Made by a program: the position numbers and the translations under genes. The notes beneath the pieces were generated by a model. It ran no database searches, was not told the origin of the DNA, and was given only the letters and a program-made list of their open reading frames with translations. This document shows, piece by piece, positions 36,918-48,080 of a DNA stretch of 64,000 nt; position 1 is the first letter of the stretch; each line of letters starts with the position of its first letter. Source of the stretch: Methylacidiphilum infernorum V4 (GTDB taxonomy: Bacteria > Verrucomicrobiota > Verrucomicrobiia > Methylacidiphilales > Methylacidiphilaceae); NCBI RefSeq assembly GCF_000019665.1, contig NC_010794.1:62001-126000 (forward strand). The letters are read 5' to 3'.

Positions 36918-38309
36918 TTAATGAATAAAACGGAGGGATTTTCTAGGTTGGCGGCTGAGGGTGTGAGTCCGAAGCTCTTCAACGGCGGTTTTAATATCAT
37001 GGAAAAGAACATCGGCCATGTCTCTAGAAAATCCTTCACGAATAACTATTCTCATCACCGCGGTATTTTGAGCCTCTGGAGGCATAAAATAGGCGGGGAC
37101 CTGCCATCCTTTTTCTCTAAGCCTATGGGAAAGATCAAACACGCTAAATGGCTCTTCTGCTTTAAGCTCAAAGCAGATTACCGGAATATCCTTTCCTCGG
37201 CTGATCATTTCAAAGATCCTCAAGGATTCTATTTTCTCTGCCAGATGAAGGCTGATCGATTGCATAGACTTGAGGATTTGGATGTAACCTTCTTCCCCAA
37301 GCCTCAGAAAGTTATAATACTGGGCGATAACCTGGCTCCCCGGGCGGGAAAAGTTTAAGCTAAAGGTGGGCAGTTCTCCTCCTAGATAATTGACTTTGAA
37401 GATAAGCTCTTCAGGCAAAGACGATTCAGTTCTCCAAATAGCCCATCCTACACCCGGGTACACCAAGCCGTATTTGTGACCCGAAACATTAATCGATTCA
37501 ACAAGAGGGAGCTGGAAATCCCACTTGAGCTCGGGGTGAATAAAAGGAGCCACGAAGCCCCCGCTTGCGGCATCGATATGAAGGGGGATTTTCATTCCCC
37601 GGGTGAGACAAAAATCTTTTATCGCCTCATGGATCTGCTCTATAGGCTCAAACTCGCCGGAATAAGTCGTTCCCAAGATGGCTACAACCCCGATCGTATT
37701 GTCATCTAAATATGAAGCTACTTTTTCTGGATTAGTAACATAGCTTCCTGCAACGACAGGAATAAACCTCGGTTCAACTTCAAAATACCGGCAAAATTTT
37801 TCCCATACGACCTGAACATTGGTTCCCATCACTAAGTTAGGCTTATCGAAAGACCTTCCTGAATTTTTTTGTCTTTTCTTCCAATTCCATTTCATGGCCA
37901 GCCCGGCGAGCATAATCGCTTCAGAAGAACCTACTGTGGAAGTTCCAACAGGTTTTTCATTGTCCGATCCATGGAAAAGCCGGGCGATCATGCGTACGCA
38001 GCGTTTCTCAATTTCGGCCGTTTTAGGATATTCGTCTTTATCAATTAAGTTCTTATCATAGGTTTCAGCTATCAACTCCCTGGCTTCTTTTTCCATCCAG
38101 GTCGTTACAAAGGTGGCCAGGTTCAGCCGAGGATTGCCTTCGAGCATTAATTCATCTCTTATGAGCTGAGCGGCAACTTCAGGAGGCATGCCTTTTTGAG
38201 GAAGCCGATATTTTGGAACGGCCTCTACCATAGCCCGCTTGGCATAGGCAGGATAGAGAAGTTCTTCAATTTTATCCTCTTGGAGATGATTATCAAAAAA
38301 TTTATGCAT
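36918..38309 (-). CDS. gadB: Glutamate decarboxylase
   Basis: PLP enzyme that turns glutamate and a proton into GABA and CO2, part of cytoplasmic acid resistance. The 463-residue length is close to E. coli GadB (466). HIDAASGGFVAPF (about 244-256) and the PLP Lys279 in NVSGHKYGLVYPGVGW are present, together with GTSTVGSSEAIMLAGLA near 122-138. The C-terminal part ends in a His-containing tail (RTHTLSR) like the pH-sensing tail of E. coli enzymes. No GABA antiporter gene (gadC) is next to it. The start is 88 bp before the ppx stop side on the same strand. Confidence 0.94.
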   Translation of the reverse strand: MHKFFDNHLQEDKIEELLYPAYAKRAMVEAVPKYRLPQKGMPPEVAAQLIRDELMLEGNPRLNLATFVTTWMEKEARELIAETYDKNLIDKDEYPKTAEIEKRCVRMIARLFHGSDNEKPVGTSTVGSSEAIMLAGLAMKWNWKKRQKNSGRSFDKPNLVMGTNVQVVWEKFCRYFEVEPRFIPVVAGSYVTNPEKVASYLDDNTIGVVAILGTTYSGEFEPIEQIHEAIKDFCLTRGMKIPLHIDAASGGFVAPFIHPELKWDFQLPLVESINVSGHKYGLVYPGVGWAIWRTESSLPEELIFKVNYLGGELPTFSLNFSRPGSQVIAQYYNFLRLGEEGYIQILKSMQSISLHLAEKIESLRIFEMISRGKDIPVICFELKAEEPFSVFDLSHRLREKGWQVPAYFMPPEAQNTAVMRIVIREGFSRDMADVLFHDIKTAVEELRTHTLSRQPRKSLRFIH

Positions 38310-38397
38310 AGTCTGTTGGCTCTTTTATTTTCAACGGATAAAACGGCATAAAGTTTTAAATAAATTTTTTTTAACAAAAGAACAACGGGAGCCCGAA

Positions 38398-39414
38398 TCA
38401 TCCAACTTGGAGTTTTTCAGTTACCAGCAAGTCAAGAAGACCGTAGCGCAGGCCTCGAATGCTTGAAACAAGGGTAGCTGATCCAAGAACAGACAGCGTT
38501 GCAAAGACAACAGCCATTCCGGGAATGATGATTTCAACGCGGTTAAGGGGCAAACCGGGAACCGTGCTTAACTGCTCAAGATCGTAGTGGGCGAGCTCCT
38601 CAATTTTTTTTTGAATAGAATCGGTATCCATGGAGAAAAGGTGGGTTTTCAAAAAATCTTCTTTAGAAGATTGCTGGAAAATATTGGCCATGGTCGAGAT
38701 CGTTCCTCCTGTACCCATAACTTTTTGACAGCCCCCTTTTATCTCCCTTAACGGATCTTGGAGTTGTTTTTCCAAGCAAAGAAGCATCCTTGCAACGGTT
38801 TTAGTGCCGACGGGATAGCCCCTGACAAACCGATCCCTTATCCTTATTGCTCCCAGAGGAAGACTAAGAAAATATTCGGGTGTTTTTTCTTTTCCTTGGA
38901 TCCATTCCGAACTTCCCCCCCCGACATCCACGACGGTCAGTGGACTTGCCTGCCCCTGCAATAATGGATCAGAGCATACTCCCCGGTAAATTATCTTGGC
39001 TTCGTCATCCCCGCTTAAGAGAAGGATTTTATGGCCGAGGATTTCTTCGGCCTTCTTCAAGAAATACTTGCGGTTTTTGCTGTCTCTTACAGCACTGGTG
39101 GCTGCCGCAATACGGCTCCTAAGGCCTAATTCATCAGCCTGGCGTCGAAGCAGGCTTAATATGTCCAGCGTTCTATAGATGGCTTCGGGGCTGAGTTCCC
39201 CGGTGAAAAAAAGGCCTTCGGCAAGCCTTGTGGTAAAACTTTGATGCAGGAGAAACTCAATCGTGTTATCCCGTTTCTGCCGTGCTGCAAGGAACTTGAT
39301 CGTGTTGCTTCCAATATCAAAGACGGCAAAACCTTCTGTATCTTCAACCAAGGAATAATAACTCTCCGGCCTGTCTTTATTTTCAACAAAAGGATTTTTC
39401 CGCGGAAAGATCAT
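38398..39414 (-). CDS. Exopolyphosphatase / pppGpp phosphohydrolase family (Ppx/GppA)
   Basis: ASKHA-fold phosphatase that degrades polyphosphate or pppGpp. The N-terminal phosphate-1 motif is FAVFDIGSNTIKFL, RIAAATSAVRDSKNR follows, and the second is VVDVGGGSSEW. At 338 residues it contains only the two catalytic domains, lacking the HD-like C-terminal domains of E. coli Ppx. GTGGTISTMANIF is also typical. Ppx and GppA activities cannot be separated from sequence. Confidence 0.88.
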   Translation of the reverse strand: MIFPRKNPFVENKDRPESYYSLVEDTEGFAVFDIGSNTIKFLAARQKRDNTIEFLLHQSFTTRLAEGLFFTGELSPEAIYRTLDILSLLRRQADELGLRSRIAAATSAVRDSKNRKYFLKKAEEILGHKILLLSGDDEAKIIYRGVCSDPLLQGQASPLTVVDVGGGSSEWIQGKEKTPEYFLSLPLGAIRIRDRFVRGYPVGTKTVARMLLCLEKQLQDPLREIKGGCQKVMGTGGTISTMANIFQQSSKEDFLKTHLFSMDTDSIQKKIEELAHYDLEQLSTVPGLPLNRVEIIIPGMAVVFATLSVLGSATLVSSIRGLRYGLLDLLVTEKLQVG

Positions 39415-39431
39415 GCAAGCTTATTTTCTTT

Positions 39432-39806
39432 TTATTTGATTTGTCTTTCTAGGGAAATTAAAAAAGAAGACACCTTTAATTCCTTGCCGCTTTTTTCAAG
39501 CATTTCAGAAAGGAAGCCGATCAAAGAATCTATTTTTTTGAGATCCTTCCTTCTTCCTTTTTCCGGTTGAATCTGTACTTCTTCAAGAGTTTTAAGAATT
39601 TGGCTGAGCGCCTTCACTTTCTTTTGGCTATCAAGGGCATGATTATTGAGAAGAGAAACCTGTAGGGAAAGATTGTCTATTTCTCTATGTAACCTTAAAA
39701 GGTAGGCGGCGGCAAGCTGGTCGAGCTGGACAGAGAGTTCAGAGAGTTTTGCCCGGATTTTTTCCTCCAAGGCAGAGGAAAAAAGGGTGGGAGAAGACTC
39801 TTTCAT
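39432..39806 (-). CDS. Coiled-coil hypothetical protein translationally coupled to clpB
   Basis: A 124-residue, Leu/Lys/Glu-rich helical protein (heptad-like pattern LQVSLLNNHALDSQKK, then ISSL/EMLEKSG). No family recognised. Its ATG overlaps the clpB stop by four bases (ATGA), so its translation is coupled to ClpB. It might be a chaperone partner or regulator, but this rests only on position. Confidence 0.6.
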   Translation of the reverse strand: MKESSPTLFSSALEEKIRAKLSELSVQLDQLAAAYLLRLHREIDNLSLQVSLLNNHALDSQKKVKALSQILKTLEEVQIQPEKGRRKDLKKIDSLIGFLSEMLEKSGKELKVSSFLISLERQIK

Positions 39807-42412
39807 TGCTCTTTTCTTACTTCAAATTGGAGTTTTCCTTCTCTAAAGTCAATGCAAACATGATCATGCTCGGCGATCTCTCCCTGGATAATTTTTCTTG
39901 AAAGAGGAGTTTCTAATTCTTTCTGAATAACTCTCCGAAGAGGTCTTGCCCCATAAACAGGACTGTAACCCTCTTGGGCAAGATGTTCTTTTGCCGCATC
40001 GCTAAGTTCGATTTCAATATATTTTTCCTTGAGCCTATTCTTGAGAAGGACGACCTGCAGATCGACGATCTGCTTTATTTCCTTTAGACTCAGGGGCTTA
40101 AAGATCACCACTTCATCGATTCTATTGAGAAATTCAGGACGGAAAACAGCCCGCAACTCGTCCATGATTTTCGCCCGGACATGATCGGGTATGACGCCTC
40201 CGGCCAGTGCTGCTTCTGTCAAATAAACACTTCCAATGTTGGAAGTCATGATGATGATGGTATTTCTAAAATCAACTGTTCGGCCATGTCCGTCGGTAAG
40301 CCTACCATCTTCGAGGATTTGCAAAAAGAGATTGAAAACTTCAGGATGAGCTTTTTCTATCTCGTCGAGTAAGAGCACAGAGTAGGGTTTCCGGCGTACC
40401 GCTTCGGTCAGCTGGCCACCTTCTTCAAAGCCGACGTAACCCGGAGGAGCACCGATCAGGCGGGCAACCGTATGCTTCTCCATGTATTCGCTCATGTCGA
40501 GTCGAATCATGTTTTCTTCGCTGTCAAAGAGGGCCTCGGCAAGAGAGCGAGCCAGTTCGGTTTTTCCCACCCCTGTCGGTCCTAAAAAGATAAACGAGCC
40601 AATGGGTCTTTTAGGATCTTTTAGTCCTGAACGTGCCCGCAGAATGGCGTCCGTCACCGCTTGAACCGCCTCATCCTGCCCCACCACTCTCTTATGAAGG
40701 ATCTGGTCGAGCTTAAGAAGCTTTTCTTTTTCACCTTCAAGAAGGCGAGATACCGGGATACCCGTCCATCGGGAAACAATTTCAGCTATGAGGTCGGGGG
40801 TGACCTCTTCCTGGATCATGCGCTCTTTGGATTCTCCCTTTTCCGAGATTTTTGATTCGAGTTCTTGGATCTGTTTATTCAGAACAGGAATTTTCCCATA
40901 GCGCAGTTCGGCCACTTTATTTAAGTCATATTCCCTTTGAGCTTTTTCCATTTCCTGTTCCGCTTTTTGGAGTTCTTCACGCAGTTGCTGCAACTTAATA
41001 ATTGCTCCTTTTTCTCCTTCCCAATGGGCTTTTAGCCGGTCCCTTTCAGCCCTTGTCTCCGCAAGTTCCTTTTCTAATTCTTTCAATCTTAATTGAGAAG
41101 CTTCATCTTTTTCTTTTTTCAAAGCTTCCCTTTCGATTTCCAACTGGAGAACTTTTCTTTCCAAGGATTCGAGCTCTTCGGGCATGCTTTCTATTTCTGT
41201 CTTGAGCTTTGCCGCCGCTTCATCGACCAAGTCAATGGCCTTATCGGGCAAAAACCGGTCGGAAATGTAACGGTGGGATAAAACGGCTGCAGCAACAAGA
41301 GCGCTGTCCCTAATCCTCACCCCATGATGAACTTCATAGCGGTTTTTGAGTCCCCGGAGAATGGAAATGGTGTCTTCAACGCTAGGTTCTTCCACCAGCA
41401 CTGGCTGAAACCTTCTTTCCAGGGCTGCATCTTTTTCAATGTATTTGCGGTACTCATCCAAAGTCGTGGCCCCGATACAATGGAGCTCTCCGCGGGCTAA
41501 CATCGGCTTGAGCATGTTGCCTGCATCAATCGCCCCCTCCGCTTTACCCGCTCCCACCACGGTATGGATTTCATCGATAAAAAGAATGATCTGTCCTTGG
41601 GATGAACTAATTTCTTTAAGAACAGCCTTAAGCCTTTCTTCAAACTCCCCGCGGTATTTTGCTCCCGCTATCAATGCTCCCATATCCAGGGCTACGATGC
41701 GCCGGCTTTTTAAGCTTTCAGGGACATCCCCTTTGACAATCCTTTGAGCAATCCCTTCGACTATGGCGGTCTTGCCTACACCCGGCTCCCCTATTAATAC
41801 GGGATTGTTCTTTGTCCGTCTGCAGAGTACCTGAATGGTTCTCCGGATTTCACTATCTCTGCCGATAACGGGGTCGAGTTTTCCAAGTTCCGCTAGCTTG
41901 GTTAAATCCCTGCCGTACTTTTCCAGGGCTTCATAGGTCACTTCGGGGTTTGGAGAAGTCACTCGTTGTGATCCGCGAACCTCGGTGAGAACCCGCAGTA
42001 GAGCTTCCCTTGTCAGCCCGTGGGATCGGAAAAGCCTTCCCACCACGGTTTTCGAGGATTCTTCGAGCATGGCCAAAAGCAGGTGTTCGACGCTCACATA
42101 TTCATCTTTGAGTCTTTTTGCTTCTTCCCTGGCCTTGACCAAGAGTTCGCTGAAGCGTTGACTGATGTAGTTGCCCGTGGTTGCAGTTGTTCCCGTGATC
42201 CTAGGGAATTTTTCGAGTTCCCCTTCGAGCTCTTCACGAAAGATTTTAAGGGGAATACCACATCTTTCCAAGAGGCGCGGAATCAGCCCTCCTTCTTGGG
42301 CTATTAGGGCTTCAAGGAGGTGTTCGACATCAACGACTTGATGCCCATAGTGCGTAGCAATTGCCTGGGATTCGGCAATCGCTTCCTGTGCTTTTTCGGT
42401 AAATCGGTTCAT
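39803..42412 (-). CDS. clpB: ATP-dependent disaggregase ClpB
   Basis: Hexameric Hsp100 disaggregase working with DnaK. The 869 residues have an N domain with two repeats (about 1-145), the first AAA+ module (Walker [14 protein letters not shown]) and a middle-domain coiled coil (about 410-525, the feature separating ClpB from ClpA/C). The second AAA+ module (Walker [40 protein letters not shown]) and the sensor region at [16 protein letters not shown] follow. No ClpP-binding loop is obvious. A coiled-coil gene is coupled downstream. Confidence 0.96.
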   Translation of the reverse strand: MNRFTEKAQEAIAESQAIATHYGHQVVDVEHLLEALIAQEGGLIPRLLERCGIPLKIFREELEGELEKFPRITGTTATTGNYISQRFSELLVKAREEAKRLKDEYVSVEHLLLAMLEESSKTVVGRLFRSHGLTREALLRVLTEVRGSQRVTSPNPEVTYEALEKYGRDLTKLAELGKLDPVIGRDSEIRRTIQVLCRRTKNNPVLIGEPGVGKTAIVEGIAQRIVKGDVPESLKSRRIVALDMGALIAGAKYRGEFEERLKAVLKEISSSQGQIILFIDEIHTVVGAGKAEGAIDAGNMLKPMLARGELHCIGATTLDEYRKYIEKDAALERRFQPVLVEEPSVEDTISILRGLKNRYEVHHGVRIRDSALVAAAVLSHRYISDRFLPDKAIDLVDEAAAKLKTEIESMPEELESLERKVLQLEIEREALKKEKDEASQLRLKELEKELAETRAERDRLKAHWEGEKGAIIKLQQLREELQKAEQEMEKAQREYDLNKVAELRYGKIPVLNKQIQELESKISEKGESKERMIQEEVTPDLIAEIVSRWTGIPVSRLLEGEKEKLLKLDQILHKRVVGQDEAVQAVTDAILRARSGLKDPKRPIGSFIFLGPTGVGKTELARSLAEALFDSEENMIRLDMSEYMEKHTVARLIGAPPGYVGFEEGGQLTEAVRRKPYSVLLLDEIEKAHPEVFNLFLQILEDGRLTDGHGRTVDFRNTIIIMTSNIGSVYLTEAALAGGVIPDHVRAKIMDELRAVFRPEFLNRIDEVVIFKPLSLKEIKQIVDLQVVLLKNRLKEKYIEIELSDAAKEHLAQEGYSPVYGARPLRRVIQKELETPLSRKIIQGEIAEHDHVCIDFREGKLQFEVRKEQ

Positions 42413-42445
42413 TCCTCTTTGTTCTCGCTAAAAAAACATTCTTTA

Positions 42446-42814
42446 TCAATTTGAGATTTTTCTAAAAAGGGATTCAATGCTCAACCCTAGCCATCCAAGA
42501 ATAAAAGCCATTCCTCCAAAAGGGGTAAACTTTGCCCAGAAGAACGACTTGGTTAAGACTAAAATATAAAGAGAACCGCTGAAAAAAACAATGCCTAAAA
42601 GAAACAAAAGGTAGGGGAGCCAAAATCCCTGTTTGTGGGAACCCACAAAAAGAAGGCCAAGGACATGAACCAAGTGATATTGCACGGCTGTTTTCCACAT
42701 TTCCAGGTAGTGAGAATCTTGGGGAGGAAGTTTTAATCCGTGGGCCCCGTACGCCCCACAGATTACGGCCAAGCAACCGAGAAGAGCAGCTAAGGCAATT
42801 TTTAACCTGTTCAT
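42446..42814 (-). CDS. DUF423 family small membrane protein
   Basis: A 122-residue protein with four hydrophobic segments. The characteristic N-terminal pattern is LAALLGCLAVICGAYGAHGL, followed by WKTAVQYHLVHVLGLL and the C-terminal FTPFGGMAFILGWLGL. The family (YgdD/YwdK-like) has no settled function. It lies 33 bp upstream of the clpB start on the same strand and may be co-transcribed with it. Confidence 0.85.
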   Translation of the reverse strand: MNRLKIALAALLGCLAVICGAYGAHGLKLPPQDSHYLEMWKTAVQYHLVHVLGLLFVGSHKQGFWLPYLLFLLGIVFFSGSLYILVLTKSFFWAKFTPFGGMAFILGWLGLSIESLFRKISN

Positions 42815-42939
42815 TTTTACTTTGGCTTATGCTGGCCTAATTGTAACGGAGTGAAAGAGGAGAAGAAAAGATAAATTTTGGATTTTTAAATGCGCCACCT
42901 TTTGATCGATCAAGTCGCGGCCAGTTTTTGAAACACCCT

Positions 42940-45444
42940 TTACTGCTCTTGGTCGAAAAGGTAAGGGAAAAGAGAAGGGCCATCAAGGCTATCTTTAATT
43001 TTTTTGGATGGGCTTTTCTTTTTTTGTCCTGATTCCATCATGGAGAGGATTTTTTTTGCTTTTTCTATGACTCGATCTGGGATTCCCGCCAGTTTGGCTA
43101 CCTGAATGCCGTAGCTTTTATCTGTACTTCCCTTGACCACTTTTCGAAGGAAAACCACATTCCCCCCGCTTTCCACAACAGCCATTGAATAGTTCTTGAT
43201 TTCGGGATAAATATCGGCCAGCTTGGCAAGCTCATGGTAATGGGTGGCAAAAAGGCTAAGAGAGCGGTTTGTCTTGTAAAGCTCTTCAACTATGGCCCAT
43301 GCGAGGGATAAACCATCGAAGGTGCTCGTTCCTCGTCCCACCTCGTCAAGGATGACTAAACTCCTTGAGGTTGCATTGTGAAGAATGTTGGCCGTTTCAT
43401 TCATCTCTACAAGGAATGTGCTTTGCCCCATGGCGAGATCATCATTGGATCCAATCCGGGTAAATATTCTGTCAAGCAAGCCGATTTTGGCTTTCTTTGC
43501 GGGAATAAAGGACCCCGTATGGGCCAAAAGACTTAAAAGGGCGACCTGTCTTATGTAAGTACTTTTGCCAGCCATGTTGGGACCGGTAATCAACAAAATC
43601 CGTTGATCGGGACCGAGATAAGTAGAATTAGGAACAAAATCTCCTGAAGCCATACATTGCTCAACGATGGGGTGCCTCCCCTCCTCGATTTCGATAACCG
43701 GTTCATCGACCATCGTCGGCTTGCAATAATTTCTTTCTTGGGCTAAATCAGCAAGGGAAGTCAGGACATCCAGCTTGTTAATCGCCTCCATTGTCTTTTG
43801 GATGGAGGGAATCCTCGAAGCGATCTTTTCTTTTAAAACTTCGAATAGGTTCTGTTCAAGTTCAATGGCTCGATTTTTTGATCCGAGGATCTTAAGTTCA
43901 ATTTCTTTAAGCTCTGGGGTAATAAACCGTTCGACATTAGCGAGGGTTTGGCGCCTTTCGTAGTGTTGGGGGACCCATTTCGACTGGGAATGGCTGACTT
44001 CGATTAAGTAGCCGAAAACCTGGTTATATTTAATTTTCAGAGTCTTTATGCCCGTTTTTTCCCTTTCCTTTTGCTCGAAATCGATGAGCCATTTTTTCCC
44101 CTGTTCCGACATTTCCTTGAGTTCGTCTAAAGCCGGGCAATACCCTTTTTTAATTATCCCTCCTTCTTTAGTCGAAAAAGGAGGATTTTCTTCCAAAGCC
44201 TTTTCCAGTTCCTCGACGAGTTCGTTTTCTAAAGCGATATCCTCGCAAAGCCTGCAGATCAATCCCTCGTCAAGGGAGCTGAGAAGACCCTTCACTACAG
44301 GAAGTTGCCTTAAAGATTCCTTGATGCTGCTCAGTTCTCTAGGGTTTACATAGCCTTGAGAAACTTTGGAAAGAAGCCTTTCCAAATCTCCTATCTTTTC
44401 GAGTATTTCTCGAAGTTCCTTCCTCTTGTTGGGATTGTTTAGCCAAAAAGAGATAGCCTGCTGTCTTTCTTCAATCACGCCCAGTTGGTTGGAGGGTTCA
44501 GAAAGCCATCGCCGCAATAGCCTTCCTCCCCCGGGGGTGACGGTTCGATCGATGGCTTCAAAAAGACTTTTGCCCGATTTAGACTGGGTATGGTTAATTT
44601 CAAGAGTTTTTTGAGCAATCGCATCGATCCAGAGGATATGTTGGGGAACTATCTGGAGAATCTTAACGATGTGGGAAAGGCTTTGGTGGAGTTCCTCCCC
44701 AAAATAGCGAAGAAGGGCTCCGGCAGAGCAAACGGCAGCAGGCATTTCTCCAAGGCCATAGCCTTCCAAAGAGGATACTTTAAAATGGTTTACCAGAAAG
44801 CTTTGGGCTTCTTCGTAAGAAAATGCCCAGCTAAAATAGCGATGGATAAAACAATCCTGGACGGGTCCTTCCAAGGCTTCTTTGCCCTGTGCATCTCTCC
44901 GAATGAAAGGAAAATCTACTCCTTCGGGGACAATGATTTCAACGGGCTTGTAGCGGACAACCATTTCGAAAAATTCCTTGTCGGTATCGAGTTGTCCGGC
45001 TAGGAATAATCCGGTGGTAATATCTATAAAAGAAATGCCTAGCTTGTTTCTCCAAGGGAAAAGACCCATGCAAAATTGGTGCTCTTTAGGATGAAGAAAG
45101 GAGCCATAGCCGTTGCTTCCCGGGGAGACGATTCTAACAATCTGTCGCTTGACAAGCTGGCCGGGCTTGGGTTGTTCCATTTGATCGCAAATGGCTACTC
45201 TTTTCCCGGCTTTGACCAGTTTACCGATATAGCCTTCGATATTTTCTACGGGCACACCGCACATCGGTACTCCCTGTCTCTGGGTCAAAACCAAATTAAG
45301 TATCTTGGCTCCTTCCTTGGCATCCTCTAAAAACAGTTCAAAAAAGTCCCCAAGGCGAAAGAGAAGAAGGACATCGGGAGGAAGATTCCGTTTTGCCTCC
45401 CAGTACTGTTTCATCATCGGAGTAAGATTTTCGGTTTCCTTCAT
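42940..45444 (-). CDS. mutS: DNA mismatch repair protein MutS
   Basis: Mismatch-recognition ATPase, 834 residues (E. coli 853). The N-terminal mismatch-binding motif is [22 protein letters not shown] (here Phe-Phe-Glu is FFEL). The Walker A is [50 protein letters not shown] is the ABC signature region, and [18 protein letters not shown] is the Walker B. The short C-terminus ends soon after the helix-turn-helix. It is divergent from thyA with only 38 bp between the start codons, so promoters must overlap. Confidence 0.95.
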   Translation of the reverse strand: MKETENLTPMMKQYWEAKRNLPPDVLLLFRLGDFFELFLEDAKEGAKILNLVLTQRQGVPMCGVPVENIEGYIGKLVKAGKRVAICDQMEQPKPGQLVKRQIVRIVSPGSNGYGSFLHPKEHQFCMGLFPWRNKLGISFIDITTGLFLAGQLDTDKEFFEMVVRYKPVEIIVPEGVDFPFIRRDAQGKEALEGPVQDCFIHRYFSWAFSYEEAQSFLVNHFKVSSLEGYGLGEMPAAVCSAGALLRYFGEELHQSLSHIVKILQIVPQHILWIDAIAQKTLEINHTQSKSGKSLFEAIDRTVTPGGGRLLRRWLSEPSNQLGVIEERQQAISFWLNNPNKRKELREILEKIGDLERLLSKVSQGYVNPRELSSIKESLRQLPVVKGLLSSLDEGLICRLCEDIALENELVEELEKALEENPPFSTKEGGIIKKGYCPALDELKEMSEQGKKWLIDFEQKEREKTGIKTLKIKYNQVFGYLIEVSHSQSKWVPQHYERRQTLANVERFITPELKEIELKILGSKNRAIELEQNLFEVLKEKIASRIPSIQKTMEAINKLDVLTSLADLAQERNYCKPTMVDEPVIEIEEGRHPIVEQCMASGDFVPNSTYLGPDQRILLITGPNMAGKSTYIRQVALLSLLAHTGSFIPAKKAKIGLLDRIFTRIGSNDDLAMGQSTFLVEMNETANILHNATSRSLVILDEVGRGTSTFDGLSLAWAIVEELYKTNRSLSLFATHYHELAKLADIYPEIKNYSMAVVESGGNVVFLRKVVKGSTDKSYGIQVAKLAGIPDRVIEKAKKILSMMESGQKKKSPSKKIKDSLDGPSLFPYLFDQEQ

Positions 45445-45482
45445 TTTCTTTGGCTTTTGTTTTTGCTAATAATAATGGGACT

Positions 45483-46277
45483 ATGCAGCTTTATCTTCAA
45501 CTTCTAGAAAAAGTCCTGAACTTTGGCATTCCCAAGAAAGATCGGACGGGAATCGGAACCTATTCTCTTTTTGGAGAACAGTTGAAATTTGATCTTACTC
45601 TAGGTTTTCCCCTCCTTACAACAAAAAAACTGTACTGGAAAGCCATCGTCTATGAACTGCTTTGGTTCCTCAAGGGGGATACCAACGTAGCCTATCTGCA
45701 CCAAAATGGAGTGACCATTTGGGATGAATGGGCGGATGAAAACGGGAATTTAGGGAGAATCTATGGCGCACAATGGAGAAGCTGGCGTGGGGCGAATGGA
45801 AGAACCGTCGATCAGATAGCTTGGGTCATTGATCAGATCAAAAAAGATCCCGACAGCCGCAGGCTCATAGTCAGTGCCTGGAATCCTGCCGAGCTTGAAG
45901 AAATGGCTCTTCCTCCCTGCCATGTTCTTTTCCAGTTCTACGTCCATTACCCTTATCTTTCATGCAAACTCTACCAGAGAAGTGCAGACATTTTTCTTGG
46001 GGTTCCTTTTAACATCGCCTCTTATTCCCTTCTTACCCATCTTGTAGCCCAAGTTACCGGTTTAATCCCCAAGGAATTTATACACAGTTTTGGGGATATT
46101 CATCTTTATGCAAGCCACCTCTCTCAAGCCCGGCTTCAATTGGAAAGAACACCTAAAGCCTTGCCTTCCTTGTTTATCAATCCAAAGGTGAAATCCATCG
46201 ATGACATTTCTTTTGAGGACATCGAACTTAAAGGCTATGATCCCCATCCACCGATAAAAGCGGCTGTTGCCGTTTGA
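45483..46277 (+). CDS. thyA: Thymidylate synthase
   Basis: Converts dUMP to dTMP with methylene-tetrahydrofolate. I choose ATG 45483, which gives 264 residues, exactly the E. coli length and starting [12 protein letters not shown]; a longer in-frame TTG (45450) is unnecessary. Motifs are [31 protein letters not shown], the active-site Cys in [28 protein letters not shown] and DIHLYASH. With dcd at 18873 the genome has two steps of the dCTP to dTMP route in this window. Confidence 0.96.
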   Translation: MQLYLQLLEKVLNFGIPKKDRTGIGTYSLFGEQLKFDLTLGFPLLTTKKLYWKAIVYELLWFLKGDTNVAYLHQNGVTIWDEWADENGNLGRIYGAQWRSWRGANGRTVDQIAWVIDQIKKDPDSRRLIVSAWNPAELEEMALPPCHVLFQFYVHYPYLSCKLYQRSADIFLGVPFNIASYSLLTHLVAQVTGLIPKEFIHSFGDIHLYASHLSQARLQLERTPKALPSLFINPKVKSIDDISFEDIELKGYDPHPPIKAAVAV

Positions 46278-46302
46278 AAACCAAAGGAAAACAAACCCCT
46301 TA

Positions 46303-47340
46303 TTATTGAGCTTGTTTTTTGGAATGAGAAAGAGTTTTAAGAAATTTAAAATTGACCATCTTTTTACTTTCCTCGTCCCAGAGGTGAAGGTGCAGGGTTT
46401 TGAAACTCGAAGGAAGAGTTAAAGTCGTAACCTTTTCAAACAGCGGTAGGCTTTTGTGGCACCGGCTGAGTAAGTAGTTAGGGATTCGAGGACTTAAATG
46501 ATGAACGTGGTGGTAACCGATATTAGCCGTAAACCATTCCAAGAGTTTGGGAAGTTTATAAAAGGAGCTGCCTGCCAGGGCAACCGATTTATAATCCCAC
46601 CTCTCTGCCCGTTCCCAGTAAACTTCTTCAAATTGATGTTGAACATAGAATAGCCATATTCCCGAAGCGGCAGCCAGAAAAGCCACGGCAAGCTGGATGA
46701 GAATATATTTTTGCCAACCCATGATCAGGCCCAAAAAACAACCCAGTACCAGTATCCCGACATTCGTGACGAATACCGACCGACGTTCTTTTTCCCCGGC
46801 CTGTTTGGAAGCAAAACGGTACTTGACGAGAAATAGGCCCAGAGGAGAGATCCCGAATAAGAAAAGAGGATGACGGAGAATACGATAGAGGAGTTTTTTC
46901 CACCAGGCTGCGTTTAAATATTCTTTTACCGTCCATGTCCAAAGATCTCCAATGCCTCTCTTATCTAAATTTCCAGCACTGCGGTGATGGATGGAATGTT
47001 CCCATCTCCAATGGTGATAGGGAGTAAAAACGAGCAGGCCAAGGATTGTCCCTACGATTTCGTTTGCCTTTTGCGATTTGAAAAAAGAGCCGTGGCAACA
47101 GTCGTGGAAGAGAGAAAAAATTCTAACTTGAAAAGCCGCGCATAAAAAAATCAAGGGAATAACGATGAAAACAGAAACAGAGGCAAACAAAGAGATCAGA
47201 TACCAAAGAGCAGCATAGGGAAGCAGGGTGTTAGAAAGTTGCCAAAGGCTTTTCCACAGAGAAGGCCTTTGATAGGCACGCAGTTTTGCTTTCCAGGAAA
47301 GAATTTGAGATGGATCGGATTGATCATTGGAAGAGGACAT
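46303..47340 (-). CDS. Membrane fatty-acid desaturase
   Basis: Di-iron integral-membrane desaturase, 345 residues from ATG 47340 (an in-frame TTG at 47391 would add 17 residues). The three histidine boxes are HDCCHGSFF, HHWRWEHSIHH and GYHHVHHLSP, matching HxxxH, HxxHH and HxxHH. Several membrane segments lie between them. Regioselectivity cannot be decided from sequence. It is convergent to thyA. Low-temperature or acid adaptation of lipids is possible, but unproven. Confidence 0.9.
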   Translation of the reverse strand: MSSSNDQSDPSQILSWKAKLRAYQRPSLWKSLWQLSNTLLPYAALWYLISLFASVSVFIVIPLIFLCAAFQVRIFSLFHDCCHGSFFKSQKANEIVGTILGLLVFTPYHHWRWEHSIHHRSAGNLDKRGIGDLWTWTVKEYLNAAWWKKLLYRILRHPLFLFGISPLGLFLVKYRFASKQAGEKERRSVFVTNVGILVLGCFLGLIMGWQKYILIQLAVAFLAAASGIWLFYVQHQFEEVYWERAERWDYKSVALAGSSFYKLPKLLEWFTANIGYHHVHHLSPRIPNYLLSRCHKSLPLFEKVTTLTLPSSFKTLHLHLWDEESKKMVNFKFLKTLSHSKKQAQ

Positions 47341-48080
47341 AGAAAAGAAAGAGAAAGGATTGTTAAAGTTAAAGAAAAAAACAAAGGCCAAACATTTTTC
47401 AGGTATTTAAGGCGGTGTAAGAAAGTCTCGCTTCAAATAAAGGCTTTGTAAAGAAAAGTTTATTTTTTTTAAAATTTATAATTTTTTGTACACGGCAAAA
47501 AAACAAGGGAAATCAACGCCAGTGCCGAAAAAGGCTCCAATTTTCAAATCAAGGGGAGCAAAAATAGGGGAAGAATAGGCAAAAGGCTATCGATTTCAAT
47601 TTTTGATACCGGCTTTAAGATTCTTAGCTGCAGTATAAAAATCAAAAGGCCTGTTTATGAAGAAAAGGCCTTTGTTCCATTCGGACTAAAAAGCCATTAT
47701 GAATCTATTGAAACTGTCGATGCTTCTCTCTCCAAAAAAGACAAATTTAAAAATCTTTCCTTGAGATCCTTTGGAAAAAGAGAAACTAAAAAAACATGAA
47801 GATCCTAAAAAGAAAAGGGCCCTATGCAAGCCCCTTGTAACTGGAATCCAGGACGGAACGAAGGCAATTTGCTTTTTTTAAGGCCCAAAAAGGAGAAAAC
47901 CGGCAAGGTTTTTGCGAGCTTCCACTCCCTAAGGTTTTAGCTTAGAAGGGGTTAATGTTTCTTGGCCGATTCTTTTTTGTTATCGTTTTTTTAAACAATC
48001 ATTAAATTGAGCCCATGGAAGGGATGTTTTTTGTCTTATTAAAAATGACAAAAATGTCACAAACAAAGGATTTTGTTTAG
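47341..48080. other. Long AT-rich intergenic region before surface-protein locus
   Basis: About 740 bp without a convincing gene. The desaturase promoter lies at its left end. A 7-bp hairpin (AAAGGCC 47645-47651, GGCCTTT 47667-47673) is a weak terminator candidate. Upstream homology to the 53425 and 57810 regions begins near 48080. Confidence 0.5.
47645..47675 (+). terminator. Weak terminator-like hairpin
   Basis: Perfect 7-bp stem (47645-47651 with 47667-47673), 15-base loop, then TGTT only, so termination is doubtful. Confidence 0.3.
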
